Assembly: GCA_023426265.1 (NCBI GenBank)
Contig: JAFABA010000090.1
Span: forward strand, 1 to 11,910
Length of the DNA: 11,910 bases
Origin: Bacillota bacterium
GTDB taxonomy: Bacteria; Bacillota; Clostridia; Christensenellales; CAG-138
Direction of reading: 5' to 3'
Of the stretch, positions 6,352 to 11,910 are shown one piece after another. How positions within the stretch are numbered: the first letter of the stretch is position 1; each line of letters begins with the position of its first letter. The translations under genes and the position numbers were made by a program. Under the pieces are notes generated by a model. It was not told where the DNA came from and searched no databases. It worked only from the letters and a program-made list of their open reading frames with translations.

Positions 6352-7446
6352 ATGAAAAACAGGCTATTGATTCGCACGACATTGCTGCTTCTCTCGCTGC
6401 TTATGCTGGCCGCTTCCCTGTACGGCTGCCAGCCCGCCACCCCCGCCGCTCCCTCGCAGACGGCTCCCGCCGCCACTGCCGCGCCCTCCGCTGCTGCGGC
6501 AGAGCCCGCTGCAACGCCCGAGGCGACCGCATCCGTAAAGGACACCCTTCCGGTATTGAAGGTACCGGCGGGCGATTGGGTCTATATCGCAAATCAAAAA
6601 GGCTGGCTTCAGGAAGCGTTCAAGGAATTTGGGTTCGAGATCGAAATCGTGGAAGGCACGCTCGGCAACGAGGTCCAGCTCTTTGAGCGGGGCGATTTGC
6701 ATTTTGCGGGCCGCATGATCTACCCGGTGCTGCTGTACAAATCGCAGGGAGCTGCCGTTTCCGTTGTAGAGGTTTCCCAGCATCCCGCGCCGGATATCGT
6801 GAGTATTCTGGTGGCGAAGGATTCTCCTATACAGACGTTTGACGATCTCAAGGGCAAAAAGATAGCCAGCTGGCGGGCAGGCTGCCCCTACATGGTGCTT
6901 TATGAACTGGCGGAAACCCGCGGTTGGGTGCAGGGTACGGATTGGGAATATATTAATATCCCGTCCAGCGAGAACAAGACCGCCCTGCTTTCGGGCGAGG
7001 TGGACGCCATCTCCTGCCATCAAATCGGCGACGTGGCGGCGCTTCTGACCGAAGGGCTGGCGCGCGAGGTGGCCAACACCACACAGGACTCCGTATATGT
7101 GCAGGGCGGCGGCGTAACGGTTACCTTCGCGCCGACGGAATTTGCCAACCAGTATCCCGAGGTGGTCAAAGCCTATGTCGACCTCCAGCATGAGACGAAC
7201 GCATGGATCAAGGCCAATTATGACGAGGCCGCCGGCATCGTGGAATCCGTCACCCGCACGCCGCCTGTAATCACCCAGTTCTGGTGGTCGCGCTCGGATG
7301 ATACATGGACGCCCGAGCTGAGTCTGTCCAAGATCAAGGAAGAAACCAACAGGACGATCGATTGGCTGGTCGCCCACGGCGATATCGAGGCCGACAAGCG
7401 CCCGGATACCGAAGCTCTCTTCGCCGCGCAGTATTTTGAACAGTAG
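6352..7446 (+). CDS. Sulfonate/nitrate-type (SsuA-like) substrate-binding lipoprotein
   Basis: Exported substrate-binding protein of the NMT1/SsuA fold, 364 residues, feeding the permease and ATPase encoded three and four genes downstream. The start has AAGGGG upstream. The signal peptide ends in the lipobox Leu-Tyr-Gly-Cys (Cys26), followed by an Ala/Pro/Thr-rich tether to about residue 60. The binding domain then shows the family pattern: a first strand ending in an Asp-Trp-Val-Tyr-Ile-Ala-Asn turn, the Ala-Lys-Asp-Ser-Pro-Ile-x-x-Phe-Asp-Asp-Leu-Lys-Gly-Lys-Lys-Ile hinge segment, and Gly-Glu-Val-Asp-Ala. It shares its fold with the two following genes but lacks their Cys, His and Arg motifs, consistent with binding rather than catalysis. 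Likely ligands are an organosulfonate or sulfinate, given the neighbours; nitrate, taurine or another anion remain possible. It ends in TAG and a 73-base gap with a hairpin follows. Confidence 0.9.
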   Translation: MKNRLLIRTTLLLLSLLMLAASLYGCQPATPAAPSQTAPAATAAPSAAAAEPAATPEATASVKDTLPVLKVPAGDWVYIANQKGWLQEAFKEFGFEIEIVEGTLGNEVQLFERGDLHFAGRMIYPVLLYKSQGAAVSVVEVSQHPAPDIVSILVAKDSPIQTFDDLKGKKIASWRAGCPYMVLYELAETRGWVQGTDWEYINIPSSENKTALLSGEVDAISCHQIGDVAALLTEGLAREVANTTQDSVYVQGGGVTVTFAPTEFANQYPEVVKAYVDLQHETNAWIKANYDEAAGIVESVTRTPPVITQFWWSRSDDTWTPELSLSKIKEETNRTIDWLVAHGDIEADKRPDTEALFAAQYFEQ

Positions 7447-7456
7447 TCCATAAACA

Positions 7457-7493
7457 GTCCGCTGACAAAGTCCGCCGGGTTTTGCCAGCGGAC
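7457..7493 (+). promoter_or_regulatory. Intercistronic hairpin after the lipoprotein gene
   Basis: GTCCGCTG (7457-7464) pairs with CAGCGGAC (7486-7493); an inner CAAA/TTTG continues the stem after one A-C mismatch. No T-tract follows, so it is not a standard terminator. A hairpin between a binding-protein gene and the next gene commonly stabilises the upstream message and raises the binding protein above the rest of the operon. Confidence 0.55.
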
Positions 7494-7519
7494 CGCAAGG
7501 GTAAAGACAGGAGGCAGTC

Positions 7520-8320
7520 ATGTCCAATATCAAAGAAATCCACTATACGATCTGCCCCGTTGGCAACGCAAGCTATATTGCCGCCAACAGGGGGCTGTTA
7601 AAGGAAGGGCTCCAGAAGCACGGTGTCACCCCGGTGCTGCTGCAGTCCCTGCCGCGGGAATACTGGGTAACGCATTTTACCTACCAAAATGACCTGCTGT
7701 TCCGTGAAGGCGGAAATATCCCGCCGCTGTGGGCAAAATCCAGCGGCGCGGAGGTGGTGCTTATCGGCCTTGCGCTGCTCAAGCAAAAGCAGTATATCCT
7801 TGCGCTTGCCGATTCACCGGTCGATTCCATTGAGCAGCTTCGCGGCCGCAAAATCGGGATCCCCACGCACCCGAAGGCAGCGATCGATTTTCATAAGGCG
7901 ACCGCGGAGCACGGTTTTGAAACCGCGCTCGCGGCGCGGGGGGTGCCCTTCTCTTCCGTCACATGGGCAGAGCTTTCCGACGAAGGGGATTTTGCCAGCG
8001 ATAACGACAAGCAGAAGCGTAAATTCGGCTGGCGCGAGGTAGAGGCATTAGATAGCGGCGAGGTGGACGCCATCTATGTCAAACTCGCACAGGTGCAAAA
8101 ACTTCTTTTGACGGGGAAATATAAGGTGCTTTTTGACATCGGCGCGCAGCCCTGCCTGCTCTCTCCCATCAACAACGAATACCCTAACGTGCTCACCGTT
8201 AGCAGGAGAGTTGCTGAGGAAGCGCCCCATGTCGTGGTGGAGTATGTCAAGCAGCTGCTTATCGCGGCGCAATGGGCAAAGACGCACCTTACAGAAACGC
8301 TGGAGCTTTTCGGGGCCTAG
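7520..8320 (+). CDS. DszB-like sulfinate desulfinase homologue, interrupted by in-frame TAG
   Basis: SsuA-fold protein without signal peptide or lipobox, hence cytoplasmic; ATG 7520 follows CAGGAGGC. Its first 140 residues match the desulfinase DszB of Rhodococcus as I remember it: Ile-Cys-Pro-Val-Gly-Asn (Cys12, matching catalytic Cys27), Thr-His-Phe-Thr-Tyr (His52, matching His60), and Phe-Arg-Glu-Gly-Gly-Asn-Ile-Pro-Pro (Arg62 and Gly65, matching Arg70 and Gly73); the His-to-Arg spacing of ten is identical. Gly-Glu-Val-Asp-Ala-Ile-Tyr at 180-186 also fits. DszB hydrolyses an aromatic sulfinate to a phenol-type product and sulfite; the natural substrate here is unknown. The frame stops at TAG 8318-8320 after 266 codons, but homology continues in the same frame to 8545, and the next gene has CAG there. 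The 266-residue product keeps the catalytic residues but lacks about 74 C-terminal residues. Recent nonsense mutation, sequencing error, readthrough and reinitiation are all open. Confidence 0.85.
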   Translation: MSNIKEIHYTICPVGNASYIAANRGLLKEGLQKHGVTPVLLQSLPREYWVTHFTYQNDLLFREGGNIPPLWAKSSGAEVVLIGLALLKQKQYILALADSPVDSIEQLRGRKIGIPTHPKAAIDFHKATAEHGFETALAARGVPFSSVTWAELSDEGDFASDNDKQKRKFGWREVEALDSGEVDAIYVKLAQVQKLLLTGKYKVLFDIGAQPCLLSPINNEYPNVLTVSRRVAEEAPHVVVEYVKQLLIAAQWAKTHLTETLELFGA

Positions 8321-8545
8321 ATGTACGGAACGCCGGGCGAGGTGGCGGGTTCGCATGCATTTGATTTCCACCGCCACATCACGCCCAGCCTTTCGGAGGA
8401 ATCCCTTACCGCGCTGGAGGGGCAAAAGCGCTTTTTATTCGACCATGGTTATTTGAAACAGGATTTTGCTCTTGAAAAATGGGCCGACGGCCGCTTCCTC
8501 AAGGCGGCTCAGGCGGAACTCGCAGCAGAAGCAAACAATAATTAG
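8321..8545 (+). CDS. C-terminal part of the interrupted DszB-like gene
   Basis: Same frame as the preceding gene, beginning with an ATG that directly abuts its TAG stop and running 74 codons to TAG 8543-8545. It aligns without gaps to residues 267-331 of the next gene: Tyr-Gly-Thr-x-Gly-Glu near the start, Ser-Glu-Glu in the middle, Gln-Lys-Arg-Phe-Leu-x-Asp-His, then Lys-Trp-Ala-Asp and Phe-Leu-Lys-Ala-Ala near the end. No frameshift or second stop has accumulated, so the interruption is recent or tolerated. The TAGATG junction would permit termination-reinitiation, giving a separate C-terminal polypeptide that might complement the N-terminal part; only a CGGGG lies just upstream. It could simply be the tail of a pseudogene. 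Confidence 0.8.
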   Translation: MYGTPGEVAGSHAFDFHRHITPSLSEESLTALEGQKRFLFDHGYLKQDFALEKWADGRFLKAAQAELAAEANNN

Positions 8546-8555
8546 GAGGTTCAAC

Positions 8556-9551
8556 ATGGCTATTCAGGAGATTCGTTATACGATTTGCCCGGTCGGCAAC
8601 GCAAGCTATATCGCAGCCAACAAGGGATGGCTTGCGGAAGGGCTCAACAAACTTGGCGTCACCCCGGTAAAGCTGCAGACTCTGCCCAAGGAGCACTGGA
8701 ACGTGCACTTTAATTATCAGGACGACGCGCTTTTCCGCGAGGGCGGCAACATTCCGCCCATATGGGCGAAGTCCAACGGCGCGGAGGTAGTGTTGATTGG
8801 CCTGACGTTCCTGCCCGCCAAGGACTATATCGTGGTGCGCGCGGATTCTCAGATCGATTCGGTGGAACAGCTGCGTGGCAAAAAGCTGGCAGTGCCGGTA
8901 CACCCAAAAGCGGAGATTGATTTTTACCAGGCGACCGTACAGCGGGGTTTTGAGACTGCGCTTGCAGCACGTGGCGTTGCCAAGGGCGAAGTGGAATTTG
9001 TGGAGCTCCCTGTGGATATCGAGTACTTTGGCAAAAACGAGCACAGGCCCACGAGCCTGGGACGGATCGATCTGGAGGCACTTGAAACCGGCAAGGCGGA
9101 CGCTGCCTATATTGGGAATACGCGCGGGCAGGCGGCTCTTTCAACCGGCAAGTACAAGGTGATTTTTGAAATCAGTGCAAACGCGCGGGTGCTTTCGCCC
9201 ATCAACAACGTATACCCTAGCGTGCTCACGGTCAGTAAAAAGCTGGCGGAAGACGCGCCCGAGGTGGTGGTGGAATATATCCGGCAGCTGCAGCGCGCGG
9301 CGGAGTGGGCAAAGACCAACCGCGCTGAGGTGCAGGAATTATTCGCCGAGCAGACCTACGGCACGGTAGGGGAGATGATAGCGGCGCGCAGGCCGAGCTT
9401 CCACAAACACCTTGCCATTACGCTCAGCGAGGAAGGGCTGTATGCCCTTGAAAGCCAGAAGCGCTTTTTGTACGACCACGACTATATAGAGAAAGACTTC
9501 GATATCGCCAAATGGGCGGACAACAGCTTCTTAAAGGCCGCCGAAGCATAA
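8556..9551 (+). CDS. DszB-like sulfinate desulfinase homologue, intact copy
   Basis: Intact paralogue of the preceding gene, 331 residues; by eye about two thirds identical over the first 140. The start at 8556 has a near-perfect TTAGGAGGT, which overrides an upstream in-frame ATG at 8466 that lies within the previous gene. No signal peptide is present, so it acts in the cytoplasm. The DszB active-site set is kept: Cys11 in Ile-Cys-Pro-Val-Gly-Asn, His51 in Val-His-Phe-Asn-Tyr, Arg61 and Gly64 in Phe-Arg-Glu-Gly-Gly-Asn-Ile-Pro-Pro. Gly-Lys-Ala-Asp-Ala-Ala-Tyr at 179-185 matches the Asp-Ala-x-Tyr of DszB. Residues after this tyrosine (Ile-Gly-Asn-Thr-Arg) differ from the sister copy (Val-Lys-Leu-Ala-Gln), which suggests different substrates. 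Its place between the transporter binding protein and permease genes suggests it acts on the imported compound, releasing sulfite. An alternative is a cytoplasmic, non-catalytic binding protein; the conserved triad argues against it. Confidence 0.85.
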   Translation: MAIQEIRYTICPVGNASYIAANKGWLAEGLNKLGVTPVKLQTLPKEHWNVHFNYQDDALFREGGNIPPIWAKSNGAEVVLIGLTFLPAKDYIVVRADSQIDSVEQLRGKKLAVPVHPKAEIDFYQATVQRGFETALAARGVAKGEVEFVELPVDIEYFGKNEHRPTSLGRIDLEALETGKADAAYIGNTRGQAALSTGKYKVIFEISANARVLSPINNVYPSVLTVSKKLAEDAPEVVVEYIRQLQRAAEWAKTNRAEVQELFAEQTYGTVGEMIAARRPSFHKHLAITLSEEGLYALESQKRFLYDHDYIEKDFDIAKWADNSFLKAAEA

Positions 9552-9564
9552 GGGAAAAGGGGAT

Positions 9565-9597
9565 TGCCGCGGAGCATGCGGCATATGCTCCGCGGCA
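9565..9597 (+). promoter_or_regulatory. Strong intercistronic hairpin before the permease gene
   Basis: TGCCGCGGAGCAT (9565-9577) and ATGCTCCGCGGCA (9585-9597) form a perfect 13-bp stem with a 7-base loop. Only TTT follows, so termination would be partial at best. It separates the enzyme pair from the membrane components, and is well placed to protect the upstream message or to reduce read-through into the transporter genes. Confidence 0.65.
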
Positions 9598-9620
9598 TTT
9601 AAGTAGGAGGAGATTCGATC

Positions 9621-10466
9621 ATGTCCAGCAAAATCTTGCAGGTACAAGACATCCGTACAAAAAAATATCCCGTGCTCCAGGCCGGGCTGAACGATCTGGG
9701 CGGGCGTGTTGTGCGGTTTTTGTCCTATATTGCCATCCCCGCCGTTCTCATTGCCGTCTGGCAGTATTTATCCGATCGGGGGCTGATACTGGATGTGGTG
9801 CTTCCCGCCCCCACGAAAGTGTTTATGGCCCTGATCGAGATGATCGAGAAAGGGACGCTGTGGATCGATTTTAAAGCCTCCGGCGGCAGGGTGTTGATAG
9901 GCTATTTCTGGGGGGCCGTTATCGGCCTGGGGCTCGGTATGGCAAGCGGCCTGATCCGGGCGATCGAGCGCATCATCGGGCCGATCGTGGACGTAATCCG
10001 GCAGATACCGATGTATGCGTGGATCCCCTTTTTTATACTCTGGTTTGGCATCGGGGAAACTTCCAAGATTGTAATCATCGCGAAGTCCGTTTTTGTTCCG
10101 ATCTATGTAAACACGCTCAACGGAATACGGGGCGTATCCACCCACTACGTGGAGGTGTCCCGGGTTCTTGAATTAAACTATACGAAATTCCTTTTTAAGG
10201 TCATACTGCCCTCCGCGCTGCCTTCCATATTTGCCGGGCTGCGCCTGGGCGCCGGGTTCGCATGGATGGCGGTGGTGGCGGCCGAAATGCTGGGCGGCCT
10301 TACGGGCTTTGGTTACGGGCTGCTGCAAGCCAAGGACTTTCTCCGTTCGGACCAGCTGATTGCGCTGATGATTGTAATCGGCGTGATCGGATACCTGGTG
10401 GACCGACTGATCGTGCTGATACAGTCGACGGTGCTGCATTGGAGAAAAGGCTTCAGCGGCAGATAA
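9621..10466 (+). CDS. ABC importer permease, SsuC/TauC-like
   Basis: Membrane subunit of a type I importer of the nitrate/sulfonate/taurine group, 281 residues, with a strong TAGGAGGAG ribosome binding site. After a short cytoplasmic N-terminus it has a first membrane segment near 35-50, then Leu-Pro-Ala-Pro-Thr-Lys-Val (61-67), the typical start of the SsuC core. A further series of hydrophobic segments follows. The EAA-type loop that docks on the ATPase is at about 176-210, with Glu-Val-Ser-Arg-Val-Leu-Glu and then Val-Ile-Leu-Pro-Ser-Ala-Leu-Pro-Ser-Ile-Phe-Ala-Gly-Leu-Arg. The Trp-Met-Ala-Val-Val-Ala-Ala-Glu-Met segment after it is characteristic of this branch. It would work with the lipoprotein at 6352 and the ATPase directly downstream. 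Confidence 0.93.
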   Translation: MSSKILQVQDIRTKKYPVLQAGLNDLGGRVVRFLSYIAIPAVLIAVWQYLSDRGLILDVVLPAPTKVFMALIEMIEKGTLWIDFKASGGRVLIGYFWGAVIGLGLGMASGLIRAIERIIGPIVDVIRQIPMYAWIPFFILWFGIGETSKIVIIAKSVFVPIYVNTLNGIRGVSTHYVEVSRVLELNYTKFLFKVILPSALPSIFAGLRLGAGFAWMAVVAAEMLGGLTGFGYGLLQAKDFLRSDQLIALMIVIGVIGYLVDRLIVLIQSTVLHWRKGFSGR

Positions 10467-10492
10467 CACGCAAAAAGAAAGGGATTATCGGT

Positions 10493-11272
10493 ATGGGCTC
10501 ATCTGCAACGCAGAAAAAGGTCACACTGTCGATTGAAGACGTTTCAAAAACTTATCATACGAAGGACAGCCAGATAGAGGCGATCCACCATATTTCGCTG
10601 GAGATATACGAAGGGGAGTTTATTTGCCTTGTCGGGCCGAGCGGCTGCGGAAAAACGACGCTGCTGCGCCTGATTTCAGGGCTTGAAAGGGACTATACCG
10701 GCAATATCATACTCGATAACCGGCGCATTGAAAGCCCGGGGCTGGACAGGGGGATGATATTCCAGGAGCACCGGCTACTTCCCTGGCTGAACATCAGGGA
10801 CAATATCGGCCTCGGATTACGGGGCACAAAGGCCCGCGCAACGGAAAAGGTCAGGTATTACCTAAACAAGGTGGGCCTGGGGGATTTTCTCAAGGCATAT
10901 CCTGACCAGCTTTCTGGCGGTATGGCGCAAAGGGCTGCCATTGCGCGGGCGCTGATCCTAGAGCCTGAGGTGCTGCTTCTAGACGAACCGTTCGGCGCGC
11001 TTGATGCTATGACGCGGATTCGCATGCAGGAGGAGATCGAGAAGATATGGCTCGCCGAAAAAACCACTATGATACTGGTTACCCACGACATCGAGGAAGC
11101 GATATTCCTTGGAGACCGCATTGTGGTGATGAGCGACAGGCCCGCGCAGATCGACGCGGTGTTTGACGTGCCGCTGCCGCGCACGCGGGACAGGAGTCAC
11201 CCGGAATTTGTGGAACTGCGGAAGAATATCATGTCGTCCTTCTATGATTCGTCGGGCACATACGTCATTTGA
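10493..11272 (+). CDS. ABC importer ATPase, SsuB/TauB-like
   Basis: Nucleotide-binding subunit for the adjacent permease, 259 residues. Walker A Gly-Pro-Ser-Gly-Cys-Gly-Lys-Thr-Thr at 48-56, Q-loop Gln91 followed by Glu-His-Arg-Leu-Leu-Pro-Trp (a sulfonate/nitrate-type signature), Leu-Ser-Gly-Gly-Met at 140-144, Walker B Val-Leu-Leu-Leu-Asp-Glu at 160-165, D-loop Gly-Ala-Leu-Asp, and H-loop His198. The frame is open back to 10262, inside the permease gene, but domain length and the AAAGGGAT before ATG 10493 support this start, 26 bases after the permease stop. It is the last gene of the operon: its TGA at 11270-11272 is followed by a strong terminator. Substrate specificity lies in the binding protein, not here. 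Confidence 0.94.
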   Translation: MGSSATQKKVTLSIEDVSKTYHTKDSQIEAIHHISLEIYEGEFICLVGPSGCGKTTLLRLISGLERDYTGNIILDNRRIESPGLDRGMIFQEHRLLPWLNIRDNIGLGLRGTKARATEKVRYYLNKVGLGDFLKAYPDQLSGGMAQRAAIARALILEPEVLLLDEPFGALDAMTRIRMQEEIEKIWLAEKTTMILVTHDIEEAIFLGDRIVVMSDRPAQIDAVFDVPLPRTRDRSHPEFVELRKNIMSSFYDSSGTYVI

Positions 11273-11296
11273 TGATCGATTATAAAAATTCCGGAA

Positions 11297-11340
11297 CAAA
11301 ACGCGAATGCAGGGAGCGGATGCCCGGCATTCGCGTTTTG
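11297..11340 (+). terminator. Intrinsic terminator at the end of the SsuABC/DszB-like operon
   Basis: CAAAACGCGAATGC (11297-11310) pairs perfectly over 14 bp with GCATTCGCGTTTTG (11327-11340). The 16-base loop can extend the stem further with GGG/CCC after one mismatch. The run of T lies in the 3' arm of the stem, opposite a run of A, a common arrangement in bidirectional terminators. It begins 25 bases after the ATPase stop codon. Confidence 0.8.
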
Positions 11341-11558
11341 CCTGCTTATGAGATATGTATCGTGAATTCAAAAAATAAATTGGATTTTGATTCTTTTTAT
11401 AATAAAATACCTATATGAATAATATGATTTAGGAAATGCAGCGTATTCCCGGGGTGTTTGCAGGGCAAACCGGAAGCTCCGGTTGCTGGAGGAGTGCCGG
11501 TATAACCACAGCCGGATGCTGCCGATACCGCGTTTCATCCCTGAGATAGGAGGACCGA
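11341..11558 (+). promoter_or_regulatory. AT-rich promoter region of the response regulator gene
   Basis: The first 90 bases are very AT-rich and contain a TATAAT (11398-11403) and a TATGAT (11423-11428), but no -35 at proper spacing is convincing. A perfect 7-bp hairpin AACCGGA/TCCGGTT with a three-base loop lies at 11468-11484 in the presumed leader. The segment ends in ATAGGAGG, the ribosome binding site for the gene at 11559. Confidence 0.4.
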
Positions 11559-11910
11559 ATGTACCATACGCTGTTGGTAGACGACCAAAACATTTTTATA
11601 CGCGAATTGGAGCGTCTTCCTGTCTGGGGGGAGAAAAGCGGCTTTGTGGTGTCCGGCAAGGCGAAAAACGGCATAGAGGCGCTGGAACTTGTTAGAGCAC
11701 GGCAGTTCCACCTGGTGATTACGGATATCCGCATGCCCAAACTGGACGGCATACGGTTACTGGCCGAAATTAAGCGGGAAAACCTCTGCCCCTGCGTATC
11801 GCTCATGAGCGAGCACAGGGAGTTTAGCCTTGCGCGGGAAGGGCTTGTGTGCGGCGCATTCGATTATATTGTAAAGCCGGTGGAGGCGCAAAGCATGGAG
11901 CGCCTGTTCA
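11559..11910 (+). CDS. Two-component response regulator, receiver domain; 3' end outside the window
   Basis: ATG 11559 follows AGGAGG at seven bases' spacing; 117 codons are visible and the frame is open at the window end. It is a complete-looking CheY-type receiver: acidic pair Asp8-Asp9 after the first strand, phosphoacceptor Asp56 in Ile-Thr-Asp-Ile-Arg-Met-Pro, Ser84 in the position of the conserved Ser/Thr, and Lys106 in Tyr-Ile-Val-Lys-Pro. The Glu-Phe-Ser-Leu-Ala-Arg-Glu-Gly-Leu segment with Gly-Ala-Phe-Asp-Tyr closely resembles YesN-type regulators of Firmicutes, which usually carry an AraC-type DNA-binding domain and pair with a membrane sensor kinase next door. The output domain cannot be seen here. 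It has its own promoter region after a strong terminator, so it is probably a separate unit; whether it controls the neighbouring operon is open. Confidence 0.9.
   Translation, partial: MYHTLLVDDQNIFIRELERLPVWGEKSGFVVSGKAKNGIEALELVRARQFHLVITDIRMPKLDGIRLLAEIKRENLCPCVSLMSEHREFSLAREGLVCGAFDYIVKPVEAQSMERLF

Noticed and set aside
6364..7533. 389-codon open frame on the minus strand opposite the SsuA-like lipoprotein
   Set aside because: It is fully antisense to a gene with a clear signal peptide and family motifs; its protein has no recognisable motifs and owes its openness to GC-rich codon structure.
8318..8545. General reassignment of TAG as a sense codon (alternative genetic code)
   Set aside because: cbiK and the SsuA-like lipoprotein end in TAG at sensible C-termini, and reading through those would add unrelated sequence. 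A local event at 8318 is more likely.
10262..10492. N-terminal extension of the SsuB-like ATPase to a start within the permease gene
   Set aside because: The extension is out-of-frame translation of the permease coding region. The ATG at 10493 gives the family's normal length and begins shortly before the first ATPase strand.
11436..11549. 37-codon frame ending at TAG just before the response regulator
   Set aside because: AGGAA lies too close to its ATG to act as a ribosome binding site, and the sequence (rich in Gly, Ser, Arg, Cys) resembles nothing I know. The hairpin at 11468-11484 explains part of its composition.

Overview
The window reads like a chromosomal segment of a fairly GC-rich anaerobic Firmicute of the Clostridia type. 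The grounds are strong AGGAGG-type ribosome binding sites, lipoproteins with classical lipoboxes, a YesN-like response regulator and an anaerobic CbiK-type chelatase. This is a judgement from style and gene content, not from a marker gene.

Layout. (1) Bases 3-1538: the 3' part of an unrecognised, probably exported, protein gene. (2) Bases 1539-2516: nearly 1 kb without a convincing intact gene. It holds a possible phage terminase small-subunit remnant and a position-perfect 3' half of a tRNA (anticodon GGU, minus strand) whose 5' half is missing, so it looks like an integration or excision scar. (3) Bases 2517-6042, minus strand: a tight four-gene operon made of an iron/corrinoid-type (FecBCD/BtuFCD-like) lipoprotein, permease and ATPase, followed by sirohydrochlorin chelatase CbiK. 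(4) Bases 6043-6351: a divergent promoter region with a perfect 12-bp palindrome. (5) Bases 6352-11272, plus strand: a five-gene operon made of an SsuA-like lipoprotein, two signal-less SsuA-fold paralogues, an SsuC-like permease and an SsuB-like ATPase, ending at a strong terminator. (6) Bases 11559-11910: the start of a two-component response regulator that runs off the window.

The most interesting part is the pair of signal-less paralogues. They resemble DszB, the 2'-hydroxybiphenyl-2-sulfinate desulfinase of Rhodococcus, and keep its Cys, His and Arg active-site residues and the Arg-x-Gly-Gly motif. The exported lipoprotein of the same fold lacks them. The operon therefore looks like 'import an organosulfur compound, then cleave its C-S bond in the cytoplasm to release sulfite', with none of the flavin monooxygenases used by aerobes. 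The first paralogue is interrupted by one in-frame TAG exactly where the second has a CAG glutamine codon. All coding sequence after the stop is intact and an ATG directly follows it.

A speculative link joins the two operons: sulfite released by desulfination would need a sirohaem sulfite reductase, and the divergent operon could supply iron and the chelatase step of sirohaem synthesis. They share a promoter region and possibly an operator.
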